A DNA stretch of 64,000 nt from Streptomyces finlayi. Its GTDB lineage: Bacteria > Actinomycetota > Actinomycetes > Streptomycetales > Streptomycetaceae. Below, piece by piece: positions 32,138 through 39,823 of this stretch. The stretch lies in NCBI RefSeq assembly GCF_014216315.1, contig NZ_CP045702.1, positions 3,038,001 through 3,102,000 on the forward strand. Direction: 5' to 3'. The first letter of the stretch is position 1. Each line of letters starts with the position of its first letter. The notes under the pieces were generated by a model. That model saw only the letters and a list, made by a program, of their open reading frames with translations, was not told the DNA's origin and made no database searches. The position numbers and the translations under genes were made by a program.

Positions 32138-33364
32138 ATGAGCGCTGCAACTTCTCCCTCCGAGCGTCGGGTCTCCGCCCGCATCGGTGCGATTTCCGAG
32201 TCCGCGACCCTCGCCGTCGACGCCAAGGCCAAGGCCCTGAAGGCCGCCGGCCGTCCGGTGATCGGCTTCGGCGCCGGTGAGCCCGACTTCCCGACGCCCG
32301 ACTACATCGTCGAAGCGGCGGTCGAGGCATGCCGCAACCCGAAGTACCACCGCTACACCCCGGCCGGCGGGCTCCCCGAGCTCAAGGCCGCCATCGTAGA
32401 GAAGACGCTGCGCGACTCCGGCTACGAGGTCGACGCGTCCCAGGTCCTGGTGACCAACGGCGGTAAGCAGGCCATCTACCAGGCATTCGCCGCGATCCTC
32501 GACCCGGGCGACGAGGTCATCGTCCCGGCCCCCTACTGGACCACCTACCCGGAGTCGATCCGTCTCGCAGGCGGTGTCCCCGTCGAGGTGGTGGCCGACG
32601 AGACCACCGGTTACCGGGTCTCCGTAGAGCAGCTCGAAGCGGCGCGCACCGAGCGCACGAAGGTCGTCCTCTTCGTCTCGCCGTCCAACCCGACCGGCGC
32701 CGTCTACAGCGCGGCCGACGCCGAGGCCATCGGCCGCTGGGCCGTCGAGCACGGCCTGTGGGTGATGACCGACGAGATCTACGAGCACCTCGTCTACGGC
32801 GACGCCACGTTCACCTCGCTCCCGGCGGTCCTGCCCGAGCTGCGCGACAAGTGCATCGTCGTCAACGGTGTCGCCAAGACGTACGCGATGACCGGCTGGC
32901 GTGTCGGGTGGATCATCGGCCCCAAGGACGTCGTGAAGGCGGCGACCAACCTCCAGTCGCACGCCACGTCCAACGTCTCCAACGTCGCCCAGGTCGCAGC
33001 GCTGGCCGCCGTGTCCGGGAACCTGGACGCGGTCGACGAGATGCGCACCGCCTTCGACCGTCGCCGCGGGACCATCGTGCGGATGCTCAACGAGATCGAC
33101 GGTGTCGTGTGCCCGACCCCCGAGGGCGCGTTCTACGTGTACCCCTCGGTGAAGGGCCTGCTCGGCAAGGAGCTCCGCGGCAAGCGTCCGGCCACCTCCG
33201 TCGAGCTCGCGGCGCTCATCCTGGACGAGGCCGAGGTCGCCGTCGTACCGGGCGAGGCGTTCGGTACACCCGGCTATCTGCGGCTGTCGTACGCGCTCGG
33301 TGACACGGACCTCGTCGAGGGCGTCACACGGCTCCAGAAGCTCCTGAGCGAGGCCAAGGACTGA
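32138..33364 (+). CDS. aspC: Pyridoxal phosphate-dependent aminotransferase (aspartate type)
   Basis: Class I aminotransferase, 408 residues, likely aspartate:2-oxoglutarate. It shows VIGFGAGEPDFPTPDYIVEA, the YTPAGGLPELKAAI segment, the PSNPTGAVYS motif, and the PLP lysine in VAKTYAMTGWRVGWI. The C-terminal substrate Arg is in PGYLRLSYALGDTD. The ATG at 32138 follows GGGAG; an ATG three codons upstream is possible. It diverges from tRNA-Trp and ends at a strong terminator. Confidence 0.92.
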   Translation: MSAATSPSERRVSARIGAISESATLAVDAKAKALKAAGRPVIGFGAGEPDFPTPDYIVEAAVEACRNPKYHRYTPAGGLPELKAAIVEKTLRDSGYEVDASQVLVTNGGKQAIYQAFAAILDPGDEVIVPAPYWTTYPESIRLAGGVPVEVVADETTGYRVSVEQLEAARTERTKVVLFVSPSNPTGAVYSAADAEAIGRWAVEHGLWVMTDEIYEHLVYGDATFTSLPAVLPELRDKCIVVNGVAKTYAMTGWRVGWIIGPKDVVKAATNLQSHATSNVSNVAQVAALAAVSGNLDAVDEMRTAFDRRRGTIVRMLNEIDGVVCPTPEGAFYVYPSVKGLLGKELRGKRPATSVELAALILDEAEVAVVPGEAFGTPGYLRLSYALGDTDLVEGVTRLQKLLSEAKD

Positions 33365-33391
33365 CGGTCCCCCGCCTCACCCGTCGAACAG

Positions 33392-33428
33392 GCAGACCCC
33401 CGGCTTCCGTCCGGGGGTCTGCTTTTTT
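33392..33428 (+). terminator. Intrinsic terminator of aspC
   Basis: A 12-bp perfect stem gcagacccccgg with its complement, a 7-nt loop, and then tttttt. A classical rho-independent terminator 28 nt past the stop codon. Confidence 0.93.
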
Positions 33429-33495
33429 GTTCGATGACCGTCCCAAGAGGGAAAGCGGCTACCGCGAGGCCCGGCCCGTGCGGCAGGATCCTGGG

Positions 33496-34509
33496 ATGGA
33501 GCGCGATGTACGTCAGTTGCCCAAGGCCCACCTGCACCTGCACTTCACCGGGTCGATGCGGCCCACGACGCTGCTGGAACTCGCCGACAAGTACGGCGTG
33601 CACCTGCCCGAGGCGCTGACCGGGGGCGAGCCGCCGAGTCTGCGGGCGACGGACGAGCGGGGCTGGTTCCGTTTCCAGCGGCTCTACGACATCGCCCGGT
33701 CCTGTCTCCGCTCGCCGGAGGACATCCAGCGGCTCGTGCGCGAGGCCGCCCAGGAGGACGTCGCGGACGGCTCGGGGTGGCTGGAGATCCAGGTCGACCC
33801 CACCTCGTACGCCCCGCTGCTCGGCGGGCTGATCCCGGCGATCGAGATCATCCTCGACGCGGTGGACTCCGCGGCCCGGGACACCGGGCTCGGTATCCGG
33901 GTCGTCATCGCGGCCAACCGCATGAAGCATCCGCTGGACGCGCGCACGCTGGCACGGCTGGCCGTGCGGTACGCCGACCGCGGTGTCGTCGGCTTCGGGC
34001 TCTCCAACGACGAACGCCGCGGCATGGCCCGTGACTTCGACCGGGCCTTCGCCATCGCCCGCGAGGGCGGCCTGCTCGCGGCCCCGCACGGCGGCGAGCT
34101 GTCCGGTCCTTCGAGCGTCCGGGACTGCATGGACGACCTCGACGCGTCCCGTATCGGGCACGGTGTACGGGCCGCCGAGGACCCCCGGCTGCTGTACAGG
34201 CTGGCGGAGCGCGGGGTGACCTGCGAGGTCTGCCCGGCCTCCAACGTGGCACTCGGGGTCTACGAGAAGCCTGCGGACGTCCCCGTCCGCACGCTCTTCG
34301 ACGCGGGCGTGCCGATGGCGCTCGGCGCGGACGATCCGCTGCTCTTCGGCTCCCGGCTGGCCGCCCAGTACGACTTCGTACGGCGGCACCACGCCTTCAC
34401 CGACGAGGAGCTGGCCGAGCTGGCACGGCAGTCCGTACGGGGGTCGGCGGCGCCGTCGGACGTACGGGAGAAGCTGCTCGGCGGCATCGACGCGTGGCTG
34501 CTCGGCTGA
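33496..34509 (+). CDS. add: Adenosine deaminase-like protein
   Basis: Member of the adenosine/adenine deaminase family, 337 residues from MERDVRQLPKAHLHLHFTGS. The metal ligands are His14 and His16, the catalytic Glu is in PHGGELSGP, His is in RIGHGVRA, and the Asp pair is in LGADDPLLFG. In true adenosine deaminases the residue after the HxHL motif is Asp, which binds the ribose 5'-OH; here it is Thr18. The substrate could therefore differ (a modified adenosine, for instance). A longer start at 33427 overlaps the terminator and is unlikely. Confidence 0.88.
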   Translation: MERDVRQLPKAHLHLHFTGSMRPTTLLELADKYGVHLPEALTGGEPPSLRATDERGWFRFQRLYDIARSCLRSPEDIQRLVREAAQEDVADGSGWLEIQVDPTSYAPLLGGLIPAIEIILDAVDSAARDTGLGIRVVIAANRMKHPLDARTLARLAVRYADRGVVGFGLSNDERRGMARDFDRAFAIAREGGLLAAPHGGELSGPSSVRDCMDDLDASRIGHGVRAAEDPRLLYRLAERGVTCEVCPASNVALGVYEKPADVPVRTLFDAGVPMALGADDPLLFGSRLAAQYDFVRRHHAFTDEELAELARQSVRGSAAPSDVREKLLGGIDAWLLG

Positions 34510-34628
34510 TCCGCCGGCTCGGCTGATCGGCGGCTCCGGCCGTCACCTGGTGCCGCCCCGCCTCCGTCGCCTGCCGTACGAACCGGGCGGTGCGCATGGT
34601 GATGGGGCAGTCCTGGCCCAAGCCATGG

Positions 34629-35684
34629 TCAGAGGGCGATGCCGACCGTCACCGGCTCGTTCACGAGCGTGACGCCGAACGCCTCGTGGACGCCTGCCAC
34701 CACCTCGCGGGCAAGGGCCAGCAGGTCTTCGGTGGTCGCGTCGCCCCGGTTGGTGAGGGCGAGCGTGTGCTTGGTGGAGATCCGGGCCGGGCCGGTGCCG
34801 AACCCCTTGGTGAACCCGGCCCTGTCGATCAGCCAGGCCGCGGAGGTCTTGGTGTTGCCGTCGGCCGCGGGGAACGCGGGCGGCGTCACGTCGTCGCCCA
34901 GGCGGTCCTTGGCGCGGGCGAGGAACGCCTCGTACTGCGCCGGGTCCAGGACGGGGTTGGTGAAGAAGGACCCGGCCGACCAGGTGTCGTGGTCCTCGGG
35001 GTCCAGGACCATGCCCTTGCCCGCGCGGAGCCGGAGGACCGTTTCCCGGGCATCCGCCGCCGCAACGCGCTCTCCCTGCTCCACGCCCATGACGCGTGCC
35101 GTCTCGGCGTACCGCAGGGGGGCGGACAGACCGCCGGCGTCCTCCAGCTCGAAGCGGACGCGGAGCACCACGTAGCGGTCGGGTTCGGCCTTGAAGCGGC
35201 TGTGCCGGTACGAGAAGGCGCACGCGGCGTTCGCAAGGGTGACCGTCTCCCGGGTACGGCGGTCGTAGGCGACGACCTCCGAGATGGTGGAGGACACCTC
35301 CTGCCCGTACGCACCGACGTTCTGGATCGGCGTCGCACCCGCGGAGCCCGGGATTCCGGCCAGGCACTCGATGCCCGCGAGGCCCGCTTCCACGGTGCGT
35401 GCGACGGCGTCGGTCCAGACCTCGCCGGCGGCCAGCTCCAGCGTCGTACCGGACAGGGCGAAGCCCTGGGTCGCGATACGCAGCGCGGTGCCCTCGAAGC
35501 CCTTGTCCCCGATGACGAGGTTGGAGCCGCCGCCGATCACCAGGAGTGGCGTGGACGTCTCGTCGGCCTCGCGCACGGCGGCGACCACCTCGGCATCGGT
35601 GGTCGCCGTGAGGAGGCGGGTCGCGGGGCCGCCGAGCCGGAAGGTGGTCAGGGGGGCGAGGGGGGCGTCGTGGAGTTCCTGCAC
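34629..35684 (-). CDS. murB: UDP-N-acetylenolpyruvoylglucosamine reductase MurB
   Basis: FAD-dependent reductase of peptidoglycan precursor synthesis (UDP-MurNAc formation), 351 residues, GTG start. The FAD-binding region has VIGGGSNLVIGDKGFEGTAL and GIECLAGIPGSAGATPIQNV (with GAYGQEV). The catalytic Ser lies in SAGSFFTNPVL, the mark of type I MurB. It is convergent with the deaminase gene. Confidence 0.95.
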   Translation of the reverse strand: MQELHDAPLAPLTTFRLGGPATRLLTATTDAEVVAAVREADETSTPLLVIGGGSNLVIGDKGFEGTALRIATQGFALSGTTLELAAGEVWTDAVARTVEAGLAGIECLAGIPGSAGATPIQNVGAYGQEVSSTISEVVAYDRRTRETVTLANAACAFSYRHSRFKAEPDRYVVLRVRFELEDAGGLSAPLRYAETARVMGVEQGERVAAADARETVLRLRAGKGMVLDPEDHDTWSAGSFFTNPVLDPAQYEAFLARAKDRLGDDVTPPAFPAADGNTKTSAAWLIDRAGFTKGFGTGPARISTKHTLALTNRGDATTEDLLALAREVVAGVHEAFGVTLVNEPVTVGIAL

Positions 35685-35695
35685 GGGGACAAGAG

Positions 35696-35738
35696 TACGG
35701 TCCGTGGGCCCACCGCTCGGGCGGGGCCACGGACCGTA
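35696..35738 (-). terminator. Terminator of the MFS exporter gene
   Basis: A perfect 12-bp outer stem (tacggtccgtgg/ccacggaccgta) with further pairing within, between the MFS stop codon (16 nt away) and the murB start. Confidence 0.75.
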
Positions 35739-35753
35739 GGGCAGCGCGGCCGG

Positions 35754-37187
35754 TCAGGCGGCGACAGTGGTCCGGTCCTCGGCCGGTTCCGGGGCCGGGG
35801 TCTCGGCGGTGGCGCGGCGGCCGGGGATCATCAGGGCGACGAGCGCGCCGAGAGCCACGGCTCCGGAGCCGATCCAGAGGGCGGGAACGGTCCCGTCCGA
35901 GAACGCCTGGGGCGATTCGAACCCGCCCCGGGCCGCGAAGACGGACGCGAGCACGGCGACTCCGAGCGCTCCGCCGACCTCCCGCAGCGCGTTGTTGGAC
36001 CCGGAGGCGATGCCCTGCTCGTCGTCGCGGACGCTGGACATCACGAGGCTGGCGGCGGGGGCGAAGTACATCGCCATGCCGATGCCTCCGACGATCAGAC
36101 CCGGCAGCTGGGCGGCGTAACTCACATCGGGTGCCAGGATTATCGCGAAGAGCGCGAGCCCGAGGGCCTGGAGCGCGAGCCCGGTCACGACGACGGGGCG
36201 GCCGCCGTAGCGGTCGGAGAGGTAGCCGGCGATCGGGGCCACCAGCATCGGCATTCCGGTCCACGGCAGCATCCGGAGACCGGCCTCGGTGGGCGTGTAG
36301 CCGAGCCCGCTCTGCAGGAACTGGCTGAGCAGGAAGATCGACCCGAACATTCCCAGGAACATCAGCAGGCCGGCGATGTTGATCCCGAAGAAGGCGCGGT
36401 CGCGGAACAGGCGCATGGGGAGCACGGGGTTCTTCGCAACTAAGCCGTGCCGCACGAACCAGGCCAGGAGCGCGGTTCCGATGATCAGGCCCGTCAGGAC
36501 GGTGGGACTGGTCCAGCCGTCGCCCGCGGCGCTGACGAGTGCGTAGACGATGCCGAAGAGGCCGGCGCTGACGAGGAGGGTGCCGGGGAGGTCGAGCCGG
36601 GCGTCCGGGGCGGAGGACTCGCGCAGGCGCAGCCGGGCCACCGGGAGCAGGATCAGTCCGATCGGGACGTTCAGCCAGAAGATCCACTGCCAGGAGACGT
36701 GTTCGGTGAGGCTGCCTCCGACGAGCGGCCCGCTGGCGACGGCGAGTCCGGTGACGGCGCCGAAGATGCCGAGGGCCATGCCGCGCCGGGCGGGCGGGAC
36801 GGCTGCGGTGAGCAGGGTGAGGGTCAGCGGCATCATGATCGCCGCACCGACGCCCTGGACCGCGCGGAAGGCGATGAGTTCGCTGATCCCGGGCGAGAGG
36901 GCGGCCGCGGCGGAGGCGGCGGTGAAGATGCCGAGTCCCACCATGAAGAGCCGGCGGCGGCCGAAGCGGTCACCGAGTGCGGCGCCGGTCATCAGCAGTA
37001 CGGCGAAGGTGAGCGTGTAGGCGTTCACCGTCCATTCGAGCTCTTCGAGTCCACCGCCGAGACTCTCCTTGATGGACGGCAGGGCGGTGGTCACGACGAG
37101 GTTGTCCAGGGCGGCCATGAAGCTCGCGATGCTGGTGATGACGAGAGCCCAGACCGCTCCCCCGCGGCCGGCTGTGTGCTGGTCCAC
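35754..37187 (-). CDS. MFS drug exporter of the 14-TM DHA2 (EmrB/QacA) family
   Basis: Proton-coupled multidrug exporter, 477 residues. It has the motif C-type LDNLVVTTALPSIKE in TM1, motif A GDRFGRRRLFMVGLGIF, and about 14 hydrophobic segments up to GSGAVALGALVALMIPG. The C-terminus is a short Pro/Glu-rich tail. The TetR gene lies 182 nt upstream on the same strand. A 20-bp palindrome 13 nt before the start is the likely operator, so export is probably induced by the substrate. Confidence 0.92.
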   Translation of the reverse strand: MDQHTAGRGGAVWALVITSIASFMAALDNLVVTTALPSIKESLGGGLEELEWTVNAYTLTFAVLLMTGAALGDRFGRRRLFMVGLGIFTAASAAAALSPGISELIAFRAVQGVGAAIMMPLTLTLLTAAVPPARRGMALGIFGAVTGLAVASGPLVGGSLTEHVSWQWIFWLNVPIGLILLPVARLRLRESSAPDARLDLPGTLLVSAGLFGIVYALVSAAGDGWTSPTVLTGLIIGTALLAWFVRHGLVAKNPVLPMRLFRDRAFFGINIAGLLMFLGMFGSIFLLSQFLQSGLGYTPTEAGLRMLPWTGMPMLVAPIAGYLSDRYGGRPVVVTGLALQALGLALFAIILAPDVSYAAQLPGLIVGGIGMAMYFAPAASLVMSSVRDDEQGIASGSNNALREVGGALGVAVLASVFAARGGFESPQAFSDGTVPALWIGSGAVALGALVALMIPGRRATAETPAPEPAEDRTTVAA

Positions 37188-37200
37188 TACCCCTCCATGG

Positions 37201-37220
37201 GTTAGTTATCGATGACTAAC
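37201..37220. promoter_or_regulatory. Probable TetR operator ahead of the MFS gene
   Basis: gttagttatcgatgactaac is a palindrome with a single mismatched pair, half-site GTTAGTyAT, ending 13 nt from the MFS start. A related site with half GTTAGTgAT lies ahead of the TetR gene at 37967-37990. Confidence 0.65.
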
Positions 37221-37318
37221 TTCGCTGGACAGAAAACCGGGCCGGGCCCGGGCGGAGCTGCGCACTCGATGGATCCGGCAGGGATCGATCCATGACGGGG
37301 CCAGACAGTGGATCGGGC

Positions 37319-37354
37319 GGGATCAGTGGGTCGGGCGGGATCAGTGGGTCGGCG
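37319..37354. repeat. Short tandem repeat downstream of the TetR gene
   Basis: Two consecutive 18-nt units of gggatcagtgggtcgggc type (the second with one base shifted), preceded by a partial third (ggatcgggc). They lie 16 nt past the TetR stop codon. No function is apparent. Confidence 0.5.
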
Positions 37355-37369
37355 GGACAGTCCATCGCG

Positions 37370-37960
37370 TCATCCGGTCGCCATCCGGTCATCCGGCGCG
37401 GACGCGGCCGTCGGCCTGGCCGAGGGATAGAACCCGGACCAGACGCGGTGGTCCGCCGGAAAGCCCAGCGAGGCCAGGGTGTTCACGAGCATCCCGTACG
37501 CCAGGAACGTGGTGGTCTCGTGCTGGTCCGCCCCGAGGACGACGTGGATCTCGTCCCACATCGCGGCCCAGCTCCGGCGAATCGACTCGCCGAACTCGCG
37601 GTCTCCCGACGCCTCGGCCGCCGCGACGGCCGCGTACGTCTGCATCTGCATCAGCAGCTTGTCCGCGTCGTCGACGATGAGCCGCTGATAGGCCCTCGCC
37701 ATGGCGTGGAGCGCTTCCTCCGCCTCCAGCCCCTCGGCGGCTTCCATGAACACCTGGCGGGTGTCCCTGAGGCAGCGTTCGGAGGCGGCAAGGAACATGG
37801 CCTGCTTGTTGGGGAAGAGACGGAAGAGATACGGCTGCGAGACGCCGACCCGTTTGGCGATCGCCTCCGTGGACGTGCCGTTGTACCCACCGCGGGCGAA
37901 CTCGGCGATCGCCGCCCGCACGGCGCTCTCGCGCCGGTCCTCCGCACTCATCCTGGTCAT
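37370..37960 (-). CDS. TetR-family transcription regulator
   Basis: Ligand-responsive repressor, 196 residues. The N-terminal helix-turn-helix spans about residues 10-55 (AIAEFARGGYNGTSTEAIAK, RVGVSQPYLFRLFPNKQAMF). The all-helical ligand domain includes LLMQMQTYAAVAAAEASGDR. Operator-like palindromes ahead of both this gene and the MFS gene indicate self-regulation and control of the exporter. Confidence 0.92.
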   Translation of the reverse strand: MTRMSAEDRRESAVRAAIAEFARGGYNGTSTEAIAKRVGVSQPYLFRLFPNKQAMFLAASERCLRDTRQVFMEAAEGLEAEEALHAMARAYQRLIVDDADKLLMQMQTYAAVAAAEASGDREFGESIRRSWAAMWDEIHVVLGADQHETTTFLAYGMLVNTLASLGFPADHRVWSGFYPSARPTAASAPDDRMATG

Positions 37961-37966
37961 GGAATT

Positions 37967-37990
37967 AAGTTATTGGCTGATCACTAACTT
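37967..37990. promoter_or_regulatory. Probable TetR operator ahead of the regulator gene
   Basis: aagttattggctgatcactaactt is a 24-bp imperfect palindrome (AAGTTAnTG...CAnTAACTT) 6 nt upstream of the TetR ATG. Its right half ATcACTAACTT matches ATgACTAACTT of the site at 37201-37220 (extended to 37223). Confidence 0.55.
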
Positions 37991-38012
37991 GGCAAGCGAG
38001 TGACCGTAAACA

Positions 38013-38049
38013 CGTAAGGGGCGCCCCTCCTGGAGGGACGCCCCTTACG
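38013..38049 (-). terminator. Terminator after the dehydratase pair
   Basis: The stem cgtaaggggcg/cgccccttacg has an inner cccctcc/ggaggg pairing. It lies 14 nt beyond the stop codon of the MaoC-like gene, between it and the TetR promoter. Confidence 0.75.
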
Positions 38050-38063
38050 CACAGCTATGGCCT

Positions 38064-38492
38064 TCAGGCGAGCCGGACCACGGCGCGGGACATGCCCAGC
38101 ACCTTCTGGCCGTCACTCACGGCCGTCAGGTCGACCCGCACCTGGTTGTCGTCCAGCAGGGCGGCCACCTTGCCGCTGACCTCGACGAGCACACCCTTGT
38201 CATCGTTCGGGACGACGACCGGCTTGGTGAAACGCACGCCGTACTCGACGACCGCTCCGGGGTCGCCGACCCAGTCCGTGACCACACGGATCGCCTCGGC
38301 CATGGTGAACATGCCGTGCGCGATCACGTCCGGCAGCCCGACCTCGCGCGCGAACTTCTCGTTCCAGTGGATCGGGTTGAAGTCGCCGGAGGCTCCCGCG
38401 TACTGAACCAGCGTCGCGCGGGTGACCGGGAAGGACTGCGCCGGCAGCTCCGTACCGACCTCGACCGACTCGTAGGACACCTTCGCCGTCAT
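38064..38492 (-). CDS. MaoC-type hotdog (R)-hydratase/dehydratase
   Basis: Hotdog-fold hydratase acting on (3R)-hydroxyacyl thioesters, 142 residues. The hydratase 2 motif is clear: ASGDFNPIHWNEKFAREVGL (catalytic Asp and His), followed by PDVIAHGMFTMAEAIR. Its ATG overlaps the stop of the upstream gene by one base. With that gene it resembles mycobacterial HadB with HadA, the FAS-II dehydratase, encoded next to rpmG there as well. Confidence 0.85.
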   Translation of the reverse strand: MTAKVSYESVEVGTELPAQSFPVTRATLVQYAGASGDFNPIHWNEKFAREVGLPDVIAHGMFTMAEAIRVVTDWVGDPGAVVEYGVRFTKPVVVPNDDKGVLVEVSGKVAALLDDNQVRVDLTAVSDGQKVLGMSRAVVRLA

Positions 38493-38944
38493 CACGCCTC
38501 CTCGGCGGCGCGGGCCACCAGCTTCGTCCAGGCGGTCACCACGTGCTCGCCGGCCTCGTCGTGGACCTCACCGCGGACGTCCACGATGTCGTTGCCCGCT
38601 AGGGACTTGATGCCCTCGATCGTCGAGGTGACCGTGAGCCGGTCCCCCGCCCGTACCGGACGCATGTACGCGAACTTCTGATCCCGGTGCACCACACGGC
38701 TGTAGTCCAGGCCCAGCTGCGGGTCCCGCACGACATCGCCCGCGGCCTTGAACGTGATGGAGAAGACGAAAGTCGGCGGGGCGATCACATCGGCGTGACC
38801 GAGAGCGGCCGCCGCCTGCGGATCGGTGTACGCGGGATTCGTGTCGCCCACCGCCTCGGCGAACTCGCGGATCTTCTCCCGGCCGACCTCGTACGGGGTG
38901 GTGGGCGGATAGGTCCGTCCCACGAAGGACTGGTCGAGCGCCAT
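38492..38944 (-). CDS. HadA-like FAS1-type dehydratase (MaoC N-terminal domain)
   Basis: Hotdog-domain protein, 150 residues, MALDQSFVGRTYPPTTPYEV. It has VGDTNPAYTDPQAAAALGHA and the PPTFVFSITFKAAG segment but lacks the full hydratase motif, as expected for the non-catalytic partner in a HadA/HadB-type heterodimer. The ATG is preceded by AGGAGGG. It lies between rpmG and the MaoC gene. Confidence 0.85.
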   Translation of the reverse strand: MALDQSFVGRTYPPTTPYEVGREKIREFAEAVGDTNPAYTDPQAAAALGHADVIAPPTFVFSITFKAAGDVVRDPQLGLDYSRVVHRDQKFAYMRPVRAGDRLTVTSTIEGIKSLAGNDIVDVRGEVHDEAGEHVVTAWTKLVARAAEEA

Positions 38945-39046
38945 GGGCTCGTTCCCTCCTGATGCAAAGACGAAGGGGCCGGAGTGCGGCCCTGAGAAAC
39001 GACACGAGGCCGCCCCCAATGGGGACGGCCTCGTGAACGAGCCTGT

Positions 39047-39211
39047 TTAGCGGGTTTCGCGGTGCGCGGTGTGCGACTTGCAGCGCGGGCAGTGCTTCTT
39101 CATCTCAAGACGGTCCGGGTTGTTACGCCGGTTCTTCTTGGTGATGTAGTTCCGCTCCTTGCACTCCACGCAGGCCAGCGTGATCTTCGGGCGGACGTCG
39201 GTGGCAGCCAC
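39047..39211 (-). CDS. rpmG: 50S ribosomal protein L33, zinc-binding form
   Basis: Small large-subunit protein, 54 residues from a GTG with AAGGAG. It has four Cys zinc ligands, Cys14, Cys17, Cys41 and Cys44 (CVEC, CPRC), so it is the C+ paralogue. The order tRNA-Thr, tRNA-Met, rpmG, hadA-like, hadB-like parallels the mycobacterial rpmG2-hadABC region. Confidence 0.95.
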   Translation of the reverse strand: MAATDVRPKITLACVECKERNYITKKNRRNNPDRLEMKKHCPRCKSHTAHRETR

Positions 39212-39301
39212 GTGAGTGCTCCTTGGACGGACAGGATGGACGGATGAACGCAAAAAAGAGTAGCCGATCGAAGGACCGACCCCACAATCGGCTACCGTAA
39301 G

Positions 39302-39374
39302 TAGCGGTGACCGGACTTGAACCGGTGACACAGCGATTATGAGCCGCTTGCTCTACCGACTGAGCTACACCGCT
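39302..39374 (-). tRNA. tRNA-Met (CAT), elongator type
   Basis: A 73-nt cloverleaf with acceptor AGCGGTG/CACCGCT, an A1:U72 pair, and anticodon arm GCGGCTCATAATCGC giving CAT. A paired first base pair and this D arm mark it as an elongator, not an initiator. It is 45 nt downstream of tRNA-Thr. Confidence 0.95.
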
Positions 39375-39419
39375 TTGATGACGAGTCCCCCCGCCGAAGC
39401 GGGGTTTCCCGATCACCAG

Positions 39420-39492
39420 AGCCCCAATGCGGAATCGAACCGCAGACCTTCTCCTTACCATGGAGACGCTCTACCGACTGAGCTATTGGGGC
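39420..39492 (-). tRNA. tRNA-Thr (GGT)
   Basis: A 73-nt cloverleaf with acceptor GCCCCAA/TTGGGGC and anticodon arm TCTCCATGGTAAGGAGA giving GGT. The 3' CCA is not encoded. It heads the cluster tRNA-Thr, tRNA-Met, rpmG. Confidence 0.95.
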
Positions 39493-39586
39493 GAGCGATG
39501 AAGACATTACACGGTCTGTGGCCGTCGCCCAAATCCGTTTCCATGGGCTTCTTCCCGGCGTCACCCGGACCCGCATCCAGCCCCTT

Positions 39587-39614
39587 GATCAAGGCCCTGA
39601 CCAGGGCCTTGATC
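39587..39614. repeat. 28-bp inverted repeat upstream of tRNA-Thr
   Basis: gatcaaggccctg and its exact complement cagggccttgatc flank a 2-nt centre. It lies in the 331-nt divergent interval (39493-39823) between tRNA-Thr and the amidohydrolase gene, which holds no gene. It may be a regulator site or a cruciform-forming element. Confidence 0.5.
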
Positions 39615-39823
39615 GGACTCCTGAGCGAGCTCCCGAACAGACTCCCGGCCGGGCCGCTGTCCGGCCACGCACCCCGTCGACCCGTCGCCGGACAACGGCC
39701 CGGCCGGCTGACGGGCGGCCACGCCGGTACGACTATTGAGCTCCTCATCGAAGCGGGCCGGGCACCGCCCTAGGCTCGACTCACTCTGCGTGAGCGCCAC
39801 CCCCTCCAGGAGCCAGGAGCACG

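Noticed and set aside
34543..36687. A 714-codon minus-strand frame overlapping murB and the MFS gene
   Set aside because: Arg/Pro-rich alternative frame of two certain genes.
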